DNA of 64,000 bases from Wuchereria bancrofti (Eukaryota > Nematoda > Chromadorea > Rhabditida > Onchocercidae): the NCBI GenBank assembly GCA_005281725.1, contig SSBO01000008.1, forward strand, positions 2,294,001 through 2,358,000, read 5' to 3'. Below are positions 25,801 through 39,853 of this stretch, in pieces. A model generated the notes under the pieces. The model ran no database searches. It saw nothing but the letters and a program-made list of their open reading frames with translations, and had not been told where the DNA came from. Within the stretch, counting starts at the first letter, position 1. Every line of letters starts with the position of its first letter. A program made the position numbers and the translations under genes.

Positions 25801-28800
25801 ATTGTAAATGTCTTCATTTAAAAACAAAGCAGAGTGGATGAATCGTAGCACCAAAAAAAAGAGAGAGAGAGAGTAACGAAGATCTGCAAATCAGTTTTAG
25901 CCCCCTGTTTAGAGGCCCGAAAATCAATCGATAGCCTAATATTTAAATCTTGCATATATTCTAGAGATTAAAGAAATCTCCATTCAGTTATCTTTCTCAA
26001 TTGTGTATTCAGGTTGTTATCTTTACGAGAATATTTTATCAGATACATTGCAGTTTTTACTATTATTTTTACACGGAGATTAAATTAAATTTACACTTCA
26101 AACATTGTTCAAATAGATTATTTACTTATTAATCATCTTATTTTTTATAATTTTTATTGGTGAGTATAATTTTCTACTACTTGTTTAATGAAGAGCAGGT
26201 AAAAAAAAAAAAAGATCTGAAGAATATTAGCACAACCTTGGCTACTAGTATTAGCACTTCCTCAATCATATTTCAAATAAATAGGATTTTGGTTGAAAAA
26301 GATGGATAGGTGACGGACAGGCCTTTCGTCACATAAAATGATCGTTTATGTCCTGCTGTCACTAACCATATCCTTTTTGTTTTTTTTTTTCTCAACTCAT
26401 CATTTGTGCTCAGCGCACGAAAACATCTGCTTTGCCTTCCGTAAATGTGTTGACAAAAGTACAGATTCTTTCTAATTTCATTGAACAATCCACTTAAATG
26501 AATTAATAAAGCCTTTAAAATCGGTCTTCATTTTCCTCCATGCTTACTTACTTAAGCACGGAAAGAGAAGAAAGAAGACAAAGAATATATCATAAATTTT
26601 TAGTCGCCAAATAATTATTGTTCATCCTTCGGAAGCTTTTTTTTTCTTATTCGGATTCGTTTATAAATGTTGACAGTAGTGATGGAACAAAATATCAGAA
26701 GCAGTCGAAGTTCTTGTCAAACTGTAGGCCAAATTGAAATTGAAATTTCGATTCACTCTTTACAGTAATATTCGATATTTAGCTCTGTTATATTTGGGAG
26801 AAGCACTGTATTAGATGATAGTTCTACTGAAATCCTGTTCAGTAATTATCAAGTTATATTCTTTTAAAAATCAGAGGTAACAGTATATTTAGTAAGAAGG
26901 ATAGTTTGAAAATCAAAATAGGAGAAATAATTTTTAATAAGGTCGAAACAGGTTCGATAATTTAGTGAGGTTGTGATGTCTATTTGCTAAATTGCAAACA
27001 TGGAGAAGTGTTATGCGTTATGAATGCGAAATGAAAGTGTAAACTTGTGAATATTACTAGGGACGATGTAACAATGTTAGCATTTAAGCTCTCTATGAAA
27101 GAATTGTTCCTTCTTAATTTAGTTTTTCATTTTGTCCCACGAATTTGTACTTTCTCTTTCATTATATCATCTTTGTTTTAAAACTTTCATCTTCGTTAGA
27201 ACAAGAATATTTAATCATTTTTTTTTTTTGTTTTTTTTTTCTTTTTAAGTTTTGAATAACTTTAATTAACATCTTTTCTGATATAGTTATTGTTTCAACT
27301 CTTCACTTTCTATTCAAACCATCTTTTATACACTGAAAATTACTATATACACTAATGTTGAAAATAAAAACAGTAAATGTATCTTATTCACCGAATCATT
27401 GATGTAGCTAATCATAAATTTTGCTATACATCATAAACGAGTGCTTAGCAAGCCTATTAGACAAGATATCTTAATTTTTTAATTCGAATGTTCTTTTCAT
27501 TATACCTGACCCTAGACCAATCTGATAAATACTATGAAACTAATTTTTAAAGAGTGAATTATTCAAATTACTGCATATTACAAACAGGTTTATCAAACAT
27601 CATGTGAAATCTTTGTTTCTTTTTGATCATTAAAAAAAGCATTGAAGGATTGGTTGTAGAAAAGATAAGGATTATGGACAAATCTAAAATTAATTAAAAC
27701 TTCAAAATGAAAACGAAGTTTTAACCAAAAAATTTCGGACAGCACTTTATGAATTTCGATTAGAACCACACACATGGTGGTTTTTATAGCAGATAGGAAG
27801 AATGCTGAATTGAAAGAAGCGAAGAGAAAAATTAAATCTGATACCTCAACCATAAATTCGAGGCGATGAGTTGGAAAAAGGAAGAGTCAATGAATTGAGG
27901 AACAAAAAATGGCTCAAGGCCTAGGCTTATATAGTCTAACATTGCTTGCTGCTTTTTAGTTTATAAAAAGCAAATAAGCATTCTTCATCACTGTTCATTA
28001 TATTTATTTTTTTATCGCCAACTATTCTCATCCCTTCTTCGTTTTTCTCATTGTCTATTCGTCTCTCTATTTGCTTTTAAGGATTTGCACTTGGTCTCTA
28101 AGCTTTAGTCTCACTTTCGATCTAAAAATTAGCACAGGAGGAGTAAGATTTATCAAATCCATTGGCGTAAAATAAAGCCAAAGTGAATATAAAAAGAGAA
28201 AGAATTTTCAAACTTTTTTTTAGAGAAACATGCTTACTTTTAGAGGACAATCCTAATTACTGTCATTGGTTCGTATTACTGTTAAATTGACTTTTTAGAA
28301 GAGCATTTCTCAGTTTAGCTGCTCCATTGGATTTGTATTCAAATATTTCTCTCGAAAAGTTCTTTCTCAAGAAAGTTTGATTTCCAATATTTGAGTCTCA
28401 AAAGCAAAACTTTGTAAGCATTACATGAATAATTTTGAGCATAGGAGGAAGGTTATGTTTTCTTAGAGATTCATTCATGTCTTTCTGAAATGAACAAGAC
28501 GACAACTTTAAACTCTCTTTTATAATCAGCGCTTTCGAGAATTTAAACAGCGGATTACTTATAAATCTTTCATTTGATCTTATTTTCTGTATCTTTGAGT
28601 TGTGATAATCAGTTTGATGACTTAATGATAGTATAAGCAATTTCTTTTACTTCTCTTTTAAAACCATTATGATTTTATTCAGTAATTGAAGTAAAACTAT
28701 TTCTTCAATCATGCTTGCAGGACGAAAAAATTTGATAGAACAGTTTGGTAGAAATCTTAAATAAGGTCAAATGAAAATTGATTTCATTTTATGCTTATTG

Positions 28801-28837
28801 ACATTTCTTTACGAAATTTGAACTGTTTTCTTTGCAG
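22830..28837. other. About 6 kb between divergent genes, no supported exon
   Basis: This lies between the 5' ends of the channel gene (minus) and the beta-propeller gene (plus), so it should hold both promoters. It is AT-rich, with many homopolymers, a (TA)n tract near 24760-24781 and a GA run near 25861-25873. Open frames at 23928-24221, 24609-24794, 26273-26488, 27593-27853 and 28398-28640 show no phase-compatible splicing or recognisable motif. An upstream exon of the gene at 28851 may lie here, but I could not identify it. Confidence 0.4.
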
Positions 28838-28850
28838 TATTTGTCATCTG

Positions 28851-31800
28851 ATGAACGGACATACGGAACATCGAAGTGGCAAATGGAATCGACAAGAGCT
28901 GTACCGTTCAACAATGCAAGCATTGGAGGGTAGATGCTCTACACGGTCCAATGTTGCCAAAGAATTTGAAATGCAAATACGTGAATTTACTGCTACTGTT
29001 CGTATAACTCTTTTCTAGAATACTTTCTAAACAACATTTTTCTTTTTTTTTTTCATGAAAAATCAAATTCTGAAATAGAATCGTGTCCGTACATTTGTTT
29101 GCCATTCATAATTTGGCAGTTCATTTGACTTTTTTGTTTGAATTTGATCAAGAGTCTTTGGTTTTGGCGCACTTTTTTTTTTTCTGCTAAATCGAATGGC
29201 AATCAATTTAGTGGAGGACTGAAATATTAAAACATCAAATATAATTTATATGAGTTCACAAATATTCAAAACGAACTTTGCTAATCGTAATGATAGACGC
29301 ACTAAACGAAAAGAAAAAGAGAGAAGAGAATAATTTTAGATAATAAACGATCTTTGAAGATTGAAATTGCAGTATGTTACAACCACTGTAAAAATTTAAA
29401 ACTTCTGTTACGGTTAGCTATATGTGTTAAATTTAGATATGAAAAAACATTAATAATTCCTACCGCATTAATAATTAGTAAGATGCAGTGGGAAACATTG
29501 TAAAACATTGCTCATTAATGAGACATTCAAAACATTCACTTTTTAATTTTTATTTAAATTGCTTTTTCATGAATTAGGAAAATATTTTTCCTAGAAAGCG
29601 AACATTCTATTTCAATTTTAGTTGGAATGTCATTTGGTTGATCTTCTTCGAAAACGTCTTGAGGAACTGAATGAACCGGATCGTTTGCTTATTTCGAGGC
29701 TGAACAGAGTTTGTTACCTTCAATTTAATTTATTTTTTCTTAGTGATTATTTTCTTGTTAATAAGAAGCGGACGTGTGATCTGATTCGCTGTCTAATTTG
29801 AATCACTAGTTTTCAATTGAAAACATTGGAGCGTTTGGAGATCAGCGACTTAAGAGTTAAATTTTGATTCATTTTTTGTCACACTATAATGTACATTGTA
29901 ATACTTGGAAAATTTTCTCATATACATTGAGATGGATAAAATTCTTGTGTAAAAATTCTATCCAAAATCAGTTCAATTACTTTTTTGTGAAAAACCTGCT
30001 AGATTAGAATAAAGATGTTGCTTTAAGTGAGCAGCACATCACAAGTATTGGCTCCTCATAGGTTATGGGACATCACTTTTCGTTAATATAGATTTCAATT
30101 TTGGGTTTAGGGTACAATAACTCCACACTATTAGTCTAGTGCATTTATAATTTAAATCGATTTTTAATGACGAGACTGGAGTCTCATCTGCCTAGTGCAA
30201 CGGGACTTTTTTTGGACTCAGTCATACGTAGAAATTTTCTGAAAGAAATTGACTGTGCTATCAAACGGTCACTTTAAATTTATTACTGGCATAAAATTCA
30301 ATAAACAATTCAAAATATTGTTTCAATAGGTGAAATATGATAATCTTAGTACGATAATAATAATAATAATCCTACAATATCACGTTTACGAAGACTGGTT
30401 GAAAAAAAATAATGGAAGATTCTTTCATATATTATTTATAAAATAGAGAGGATTTATTATTTTTTTTTTTTATAAAAAATATAATTGGGTCCTTTTGTAA
30501 TTTATATTCTATTCAGAAATAGATTTCATCTGCAAATGAGAAAATGGGAATACAATTTCCGACTGTTTAGGCTTTGTGCGAGTTAGGAGACAGTAATTCG
30601 TCGGTGCTCAGTCGACCGCTTTATCATATGCTGTCGCCTACCAGACCAGCTCATCAAGTTTGGACTATGTGCACTAAGGATCCTGAACGGTTAGTTGCAG
30701 TTCTGTGTTAGTTTTATCAACAAATAAATTTTTGTATAGACATTGACGTGAATTTCGATTTGCCTGCTATATTAATGCCAATTACGACTTCAAAGTATAC
30801 GTCTATTGCTAGATTTTTTTTAGTTTGAAAGATTTGATTTCTGAAGTTTGCCGTATGGCTAATATCACATGCGATAATGGAGATGTGAGTTATTTTCAGT
30901 CTTGAAAGTTTTTTTTCTTTTTTGGAACTCTAATGTTTTTATTAAGTTCTTTGAAGAAGTAAAAATTTTCAATAATTAAAAAGATAAAGAGTGAAAGAAA
31001 GGAAAAGAAAAATAAATAGGAAAAAAAAATGAAAAGTAAAATATAGGTGGTAGAGCAAAATATTTGCAATTGAATTTTTCAGGAAGTTTACTTGTTTTAG
31101 GAACAGAATTCGTGTCAAGTAAAATTTAGCGCTGTACTACCATCAGCATGGAGTGCTGCTGACTGTGCTAAATACTTGATTGAAAAGCAAGAAGTAGCAG
31201 AAGATATGCTATCTGAAAGACGAGCACGACATTTCGGCAGTTATCGTAGCATGAAAAATGGGTAAATCGTTCTTTTCCAAATAATTGTCCAATCCAAACT
31301 GTCGGTTTAAATTGTATTTAATTGAAAATCAGTTTAAGTTTCATACAGATTTAGATAGCTCATAAATAAGAGGAACTCTTCACCACTTTTTTTGCTTGAT
31401 ATAAGGAGAAATTTGTGTTATCTTGTTGAGTTAAAGTGTGTGGCAGAAACTTGTTCATTTCTGAAGAGATTAGAAACTTAAGCAAATTATATCGAAAATT
31501 TAATTGAAATAAAATTCTTCTAAGGAAATAAAGAAGGAGGTAATATTGGTAATCTGCAGTATCTTAGGTCTTTTAAAATTCTGGTTTTAGTTGGAAGGAA
31601 AGTAATTAAAATTTTAATTAATTTCACAATTGTCGAAATATTCCTGTTCTCTTTTACTTTTTATTTTCAGCTTTTCATTGATGAAATCAACATCGCTAAC
31701 ACTGGAACGGTCAACATCTTCACTTCCAACATTTGCTTCTTCAGATACTGCTACAAACTGCTTGAAAAATAATTCATCGATTAATTCAAAACCATTCAAT

Positions 31801-34800
31801 GAATTAGCTAAAGAAAAATCAACTTCTAACAAAATATCAAATAGACAGTTGTCTGTCGACGATACCAGGACACAAATACCGCTTGAACCGAGCGTTCTTG
31901 TAAGTTGTTGAAGTCAAAGAAATTTGCATCTGAATTTCCACACAATCTCTATTCCACTTATTTCATCTATTTGTATTTCATATTCTCATTACTTCGACCA
32001 ATATATTTTTCACTTCTATTTTGTTTTATCTTACTTTCCTTTTATCCTTTTCGTTTTATTAGTGTAATCATAATTTTATTTTTTTTTTCAGTTTTTTATT
32101 AACAAAGTTTTTTATTTGTTAGCTTCGTCCATTTATTTACTTTCTTCATCCAAATTTTCTCGTTTTTGAATTTGAGGTTCGTGAAGTGAAGCAGCAGCCA
32201 TTTCAAAATTCATCTCTCACCGATGAATCAGATTCAGTTTGTGCTTTGAAAGAAGAACCTTTCAAGTAATGTGTATTGCTTATTTGTTCATTCTTTTCTC
32301 GTTTGTTCCGCCTTCAATTTTTGTTTATTCATTTGATCCATATTTTAAGGCTTTCTAAGATCAAGAACCAAAAACGTTCGAGAATCAAACTAAGGAGATT
32401 TGGGTTGTATTTTTGGCTTTTTATAATATATTTTCAGTTCGACAAGTCCTTCGGCAACATCTTCTATCCCTGTGTGCCAAACGGATAGTTCATACGATAG
32501 TCATGATGTTGGTCTTATCACTGAATTGTTCGGTTTTTTAATTTTTTTTTTATTGTTATAACAGTCATAATGCATTGCATCATATCAGATTTTGATTTTG
32601 AAGGATAAAAAAGAGCACATAAATCTACGAAGGAAAGCGGTGAAAATAAAACTTTTTGATTTTACTTTTTGGCACTATTGAAAAAAAGTAGAGATGAGCT
32701 TTGGGAACGCTTACTTCCTTCTACTTAGTTCTCTTTAATAGTCTTTAGTTTCTTAATTTTTGAATGTAACTAAGTCCATCCATGAATTTCATTTTTGGAT
32801 AATCTTCACAATTTTCGAAGAACTTTAATTTTAAGACATTTTCCCTTTTTTTTTTATTTTACAGTTACAAGCTCCGCTATTTGAGCAGACATCCAGTTGT
32901 GACCCATCAACGTCAACTACCATTACATTAGGAAATTTGCAAATGGAGCAAAGTTTCATGCGTTTCGGTGGACGGTTGTTTTCACGACCAATTGATATTA
33001 TATCTTTACCCAATATTTTTGCCAAGAAACAACTGCTAGCTGTATCTGATAGTTGTGGAGGTAACTTTTCGAAAAATTCTTCATATTCTTGACGTATTTT
33101 ATTTATTCTTTTTTTTTTTAGACGAGGTTATTGAGTAACAATGATACAATAGACTTGGACTTGAAGCTTCAAATTTTATTTCAATGATCTCGGTCCATAA
33201 TTTCTGTTCTTCTCTTACCAAATTTTTATATTTGAAACTATGATACTGTTTAATAAGTTTTTTATAATTTACACTGTCAATTTACACTTTACTAGGCTTT
33301 AAGATTCCGAAATTTTCATTCCAGGTGTATATATAGTGACATCTAAAGGAGAAGTGTTGCAACATTTACCAATACGGGACTGTTCAGCATCATCACTGAC
33401 CATTGATCCGACAAATTGGCATCTTCTAGTTAGCGTGATGCATAACAAAGGACGAAGCATACATGTATTTGATATTACAGATCGTTTCAAAAAAATTGAG
33501 GTGAAGTTTTCTTCATATAAATTTTGTTTCTTGGAAATATAAGCATCTGAGAAAACTTTTTGACAGTTTACATTTGAAGTTCTAAAATCTTTGTCACGTC
33601 AACTGAATTTGTCCAATTTTCCTGTGAACTTGTGCATAATACTGACTATATATAGTATTCATTTAATTTTCTTCTTTCTAGGTAATTCCTTGTCCCAGAG
33701 AACCAAAGATTGAGTTGAGCAGGACGAGATGGATAACAGTGAGTCCACGCGGCGAATTATTTGCAGTTTCCGGAGACAATCATCGATCAGCAATATGGAT
33801 GTATAATCAATCCAGAAAGGTTAGCCTCTTTAACATTTTCTGAATGACGATTTTAATGTATTCACTATTTAAAAATTGCCAAAATTCTTTATCTTCATTT
33901 CTTTTTTTTTTTGAGGGGTGGAAGATCTTAAAGGAGTCAAGAAAAACTCGGTATCAATATCTTCGAGTGGCCGAAGATCAAGCCGAATACAAGTTTGCTT
34001 TTGAATTTTTCCTAATAGAAACAAGAACTTTAAAAAAATGGTCCAGAATTCACTAAGCTTTTTGGTTGTTTTGAAGTTCTTTAATCAACCATATTTTTTT
34101 TATTTACATAAGAAGTATATAGTATAGCTCAACATATTTATGGTGACTTGATTGATAACAGAATTGCTTTAGGAGAGTGATCCCTATAATATTGCATTCC
34201 TTTTTTTTTTTTGATTTTTCGTTTTCTTTAAAATATTAAATGGGTTTATTTTCAGAGCTGTAGTACTACTAACATGTGACGCAGCTCAAAATCGTATATT
34301 ACTGTTCGTAGTGGATCATACTGGTACACTAATCAACGAATATGACTTAACGAAAACATACAAACTCGATGAATATATAAAAAATCCGGCTAGTGCTGTT
34401 GTCGATTCAGTAAGTTAGTACGTATAGTATTTATCTGTGTAATAAATGATAATTACACAAAATATTCATAAAGCTACTGTTTTGGTTTAGTTATGTTTGA
34501 ATTTTGTAAGTTGTATGCATTCAATTTTTTTCAGCTTGGAAATTTGTTGGTGCTTGATTATGCCACTAGTCGTTTGTGGGCATTATTGAGCAGTACGAAA
34601 GGAATGCGTCATATAAAAGAAATTGTTATTCCTACCCCATTGGGTGCCCAAGAAGTTCTTGGAATTGCTGTTTATGTAAGTTGGTTATTTTTTTTTTTTC
34701 TAATTTAAAGCCTTCACTCAATTTTTTTTTGCGGATTGCTTATATGAGAAGTAATTGAGTTCCTTTATAACTTTTAAAGTTTAAATTAGCTGGAGTTATA

Positions 34801-35005
34801 ACGAATATACATGTCGTTTTAACTTGTTTTTCAGGATGATTGGATCTACATGACTTGTTTTGCCCGTCGGGAAGTTATTTGCTTAAGGTATTTGGTGAAT
34901 GGCGTATTAGCATCATCATGTAGTACAAGCTCTTTGGAAACGCCGAAATCAGATCGAAGAGCTATTTCGCTACCAAGACCAACAATGAAACCGAATCAAG
35001 TTTAA
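28851..35005 (+). CDS. NHL-repeat beta-propeller protein, possibly TRIM-NHL related
   Basis: Fifteen exons join in phase: 28838/28851-28997, 29622-29708, 30571-30689, 30824-30884, 31101-31261, 31671-31899, 32177-32265 (or from 32123), 32438-32507, 32865-33060, 33325-33500, 33682-33819, 33916-33992, 34256-34409, 34535-34675 and 34835-35005, about 670 residues. The N-terminal third is helical and charged (DLLRKRLEELNEPDRLL), coiled-coil-like. The middle is Ser/Thr-rich. The C-terminal half from exon 9 shows propeller blades such as LLAVSD..GGVYIVTSKGEV, ISVSPRGELFAVSGD-like and LGNLLVLDYATSRLW. Exon 33916-33992 rests on a GAG acceptor and a GTTTGT donor but fits phase exactly. The residues before the first ATG (ICHL) resemble the end of a B-box, so RING/B-box exons may be missing upstream. 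If so it would be an RNA-binding or ubiquitin-ligase TRIM-NHL protein; that is inference. Confidence 0.7.
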
Positions 35006-38000
35006 TCACTAGCAGAGATATTTTTCTTTCGGATCTTTTATCTCGTTATTTATTCGTGTAAAGAAAGAAAAATTCTTGAAAGTCTCTTTAGCACAAATTC
35101 AAATGCAATTGCTGAAAAAGATTTTTATGTTTGATTCAAAAAATTAAGTTGAGAAATTTTCAAAATTCTTGTTTTTAAACCAGTTTCATCGGCAAAAAAC
35201 TTACCATTCATGAATTCTTGTAATCCTGTGTAAAACACACTGCGTGTGGCTAAATTTTATCTGCTTAAAATACAACTGTTTTATTTTAGAAGTCATTAAT
35301 TTTCTAGTTTCAAAAAAATTAAAAAATTTCCATTTTTCCCATTTTTTATGAATAATTTGCTTAATGAAGTAGCAAATTATTACATTCAAAATAATTTCTG
35401 TATTACTGATCTTTAAAAATGAATTATTTCCGTCTTTTCAACATATGCTTTACTAATGACTGTGATTGTATCTTCTTGGTCCAAAATAAATATGGTGATT
35501 TCGACAAATGATTTACTAGTTTATGTGCAATTTAGTTATCTTAATATTTATATGCAGTGCTTTAGTTGTTGAGATACTGCTTAGTGTTATTTGTGCCTTA
35601 TTTTTTATATTATTTATTTTACTTTTTATTAACTATTATCATTGTTATTTTTGAGATTGTTTTTATACCTTTCCATTTTTCATCAATTTTTTGTTTTCTA
35701 ACAAAAATTTGCTGAAACATTTTAAAGAAAACCTCATCAATATGAAACTTTAAAATTATTAACACTTCGAAATTTGTTAATTTTTTTTTCGGACAGAACT
35801 TTTACTGCTTTCATTCCTGTCAAGTTGTTACACTTTTTGTATCATTTGTATAAGTTCACTGTTGAAACTTTGAAAGATTGCTTTGGAATCTTAATTCCAG
35901 TTTGTTTCTACATAAGAGTTGTACTTTACGGATTTGTTATTCGGAATGCTACTAAAGCTTTCATATTTGATTAGCAATATGTAATTATAGTAAATGATCA
36001 GCGCCTTATCTCAGAACATTTCCTGCCTTCATTTTCTTTTTTTCTACCATTTTTTTTTTCATTTTTGCTTTGATATCCTGTCACTTCAGATTTGTAAAAT
36101 TTCTTCTAACATGTTGTGGTTGAACTTTTAAACCATCTTCGCAAGGTTTTTGTGAAATATAAAATGGCTTTTGGTTTTTCTCTTCTCCATAAAATTCTTT
36201 TTTCTTTGAAATTCCATAAGAAAACAAAATTAAATTTCTCCTTCTTTAAAGAAAACATTTCATAATAGTGGTAGTCAGTGGGAGAAAAAATTGCCTTACA
36301 ATTGAAGCCCTAGTTGATTTTATTAAACCTTGCTCCTCCTTTATTTTAAATTGTCTTCTCTTTTCTTTTTTTTTTTCTTTGATTCTAATATCCGTTCCGC
36401 TTCCTTCCAAAGGTATCACTTATTTCTTTTTTAACTTTTTTTTTTTTTCAAAAGACATCAATTATCATGTCGAAAATGAATTGTGTCATTTATCTTAGTT
36501 TTTTAATAATGAAGTCCTCTTAGCAAGGTATATTTGTGTTTATTATTATTATTGTCATTATTATTATTATTATTATTATTAGCAAATTGCATAGAATTCT
36601 GCATATACATACATATATTTAAATTAGCAATAGAAATGAATTAAAAGCAAAATCGTCCACCGTTTTCATTGTCTTTTTTTACCATTGATTCAACTCATCG
36701 TTACGAAACAAAGTAAGAAAACTTAAGTTCATAAAAGCACTATTACAATTTATTGCATTAAAAAAATTTTGATAAGCTAACAATGATTCCTATTCTGTTA
36801 TAGTTACTTACTGTGAACAATAGCTGATTTACATCGCATATATTTAAAAAAAAAAAAAAAAATGTTAAAATAGCTCTGACATCTTTTGATTCAATTATCA
36901 GCTTTTTTTAATTGAACCTTAAATTAAATTCATAGTACTACAACTTATTTTGTTTAAAATCTCTTCCGGAGTTTGATGCAAATTAATTCGATTTTCAGAT
37001 GAAAAAAAAAATTTTTTTCAACAATAAACTGAAAATATTCATGCAGCCAAATTCAAATGCAATCAATCCATACAGTTTGTGTAAGATGCATTTCTCAGCA
37101 AAAGTAAGTAACCAGAAGATTACTTTGATCTCAAGGAAATATCAATGTTTCAATCACTACTGATAATTTATATCACTGTATTTTGTAATTTATTGCTCTT
37201 CTAATATGCAAATTTTACCTTTGCTATTACTTTATGATATTCGTCAGGTAACTTTCAAATATTATCCATTGTTTTTTAAATATTGGAGGAAAGGTTTTGT
37301 GTAAATGTAAAGAATGGCAGCTTCAGTTGATAACCTTCAGAATTTCAAAAATGAATCATTTAGCAGATAAAATTGTTTGACGAAGGATACTATCTTCTAA
37401 TAATGTCACATAATATTTTCTAAATCTTTTCTTATTGTCAAAAAATTTGAATTAGTTGCAACGAAATGTGATTCTTTCATTCTTTCCTTTTCCATTTGTT
37501 TTTTTTATTGGTTTAAAAAAATGCATAAAATCAATGCTTTGTATTAAATTCCGTTTTTTTTTTCTTCCTTTTGAATCTAATTGGAATTTTTTCCATTTAT
37601 TAAACTTTATACTGAATGCATTATGCAAAAAGGAATAGTTAATTTCTTAACTAATAAATATTTAATTCATAATTAATTGATTTTATCATTACTACAAACA
37701 AACAGACAGGAAGTAATTAAATGGAAACTGTGATATTTCAAGTATTCTTCATTCAATAACGACTTATTTGATATTGAAAGTGAAAAAGAATGATCCATTG
37801 AGTCGTAAAGTTTTTAAAAAAAAAAAAAAAAAAAAGGAAACGAATGAGAAACAAAACTTATAGTGTTTGGAACACGATACATTGCATATACAATTTCATT
37901 TCCTCTTTTTCTACTTTCTTTTCAACTTATTAAATTTTGTTCAAAGTAAATTTTTAGAAATTAATATTACTGTAAAATTAATTTTTGTCTAGCATTAATT

Positions 38001-39207
38001 ATCATTTTAAACCAGTTTTTCGTAATAACTTGAGCTCAACAAATATTGCACAGTCAATGAATGAATTCAGTGTAATCCTAAAAGAATAGAATTAGTTGTA
38101 GGTAGTATAGCACCATTCATCAGTTTTATTTTTCCTACTTCCTCAAAATATTCACAATTAAATTTTGTTGACTGAATTTCCTCATTTTCAAATCCGGTTT
38201 TCAAATTATGCTTAAATTTTTTGCATTGCTTATCGGAACAAAATGCGCATGCGCAAAATCACATTAACATTGGCAACATTTATAATGTAATAAACTAAAT
38301 GAAATGATTCAGTTGTAAGCATTTCGCAAAACCCAGTTTTATTTTCACATCTTATACCTATCACCGGAGAATGCTTAGCATTAAATAATATTTTGCAGGT
38401 AATTTAGCAGGGAGTTAACTTTCAAATCCAAAATTCATTTTATCATTGTTATTGTTAAAACAGGAATAGTGTTGATTAGAAGATTTGTGTAATTAATTAA
38501 TTAACAGATTTGAGAATGTTAGATTGATTCGTTCGTTGAAATTTTAGTTTCATCTGTTTGCTTTTTCTTGAGAAAGTCATATTGAAATGATATTTTCTAT
38601 TTATTGATAATGTTTATTTCGTAGAAAAATGAAATATTTCGAGAAATTTTGAAATTTATGAAAAAAAATTTTGAAAATTTCAACAATTTAAAGATTCTTT
38701 CAAATAATTTAATAATGTATTCTAAAGACTATGACAAACATATTAATTTCCTATTTACACATTTTAATCTAAGCTTCGATGGTAAACAACGAATAGTAAA
38801 ATTGTTAACAAACCTATAACACTGACTGATAGTTAAAGAAATCAGTAGCAAATCGGTAATTTTTGATTAATATTTCTGTTAACTTTTTTACATATAAAAA
38901 AACAAATTCAAATCAATAAATAAATTTTATTTATTATCGCACTAGCAGCTAATTATAATTGATTAAATTTTCATGCTAAAAGTTTGCATTTAACTTTTTC
39001 TATTACTCAAATACAATTACTAATTATGGTTTCCTTATCATTTCATCATTTGATTATCATAGTATTATGTGAAATAAAAGGTAAATGTTGTGACGAATTA
39101 ATTCATTACAAAAAGAATGATATACTAATTGTGAGAAATATCGAATAAAATTTAAATGACATCGTATGTCTCATAAATTATTTTTATTCTTCCCTCGTTG
39201 TCATTTT

Positions 39208-39337
39208 ATTATTTATTATCACTATTATTACCATTATTATTATTATTATTATTATTATTGTTATTATTATTACCATTATTATTATTATTGTTATTATTAT
39301 TATTATTACTATTATTATTGTTATTATTATCATTCAA
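39208..39337 (+). repeat. (ATT)n microsatellite with interruptions
   Basis: About 130 bp of TTA/ATT triplets, interrupted by ACC, TTG and ACT triplets. A reverse-complementary AAT array lies 450 bp downstream. Confidence 0.85.
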
Positions 39338-39783
39338 ACAATTAATTAATTGATAATCAATTCTGATGTATAATACCGGAAAAAGTGAACACTTTTGTCT
39401 TACTTTAGCAATAGCTAATTGTCACATACTATTTTATCACATTTACGATGAGATCACGCACAAAGTCTTTTCCGTTTGACGTAACTTCCACTTAACGTAA
39501 CCTTTCTGTTTGTTTAATTACTTCTCTATTTCCATATCTATTTGTGCATCTTTTTTTTCTCCGTCAGCCATTTCACTTAATTTATCATTCCAGCAATTCC
39601 ATAATAATCTCATTTTCCGGTTTAAAAAAAAAGGGATAGGAAAGCAAATGATTACAGTATCTTTTAGCATTGATAACATCAATGATAATTTAACAAAGAT
39701 ACTTCACGTCATACTTTATATTCAGTAATTCTTCTGCATTACTATATTAACAGTCAATAATTAAATGCTAATAACAATCATTG

Positions 39784-39853
39784 ATAATAATAATAATAAT
39801 AACAATAATAATAATAACAATAATAATAATAGTAATAATAATAATAATAATTG
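39784..39853 (+). repeat. (AAT)n microsatellite, inverted relative to the ATT array
   Basis: About 70 bp of AAT triplets with AAC and AGT interruptions. It is complementary to the array at 39208-39337, so the two arms could pair across a loop of about 450 bases. Confidence 0.85.
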
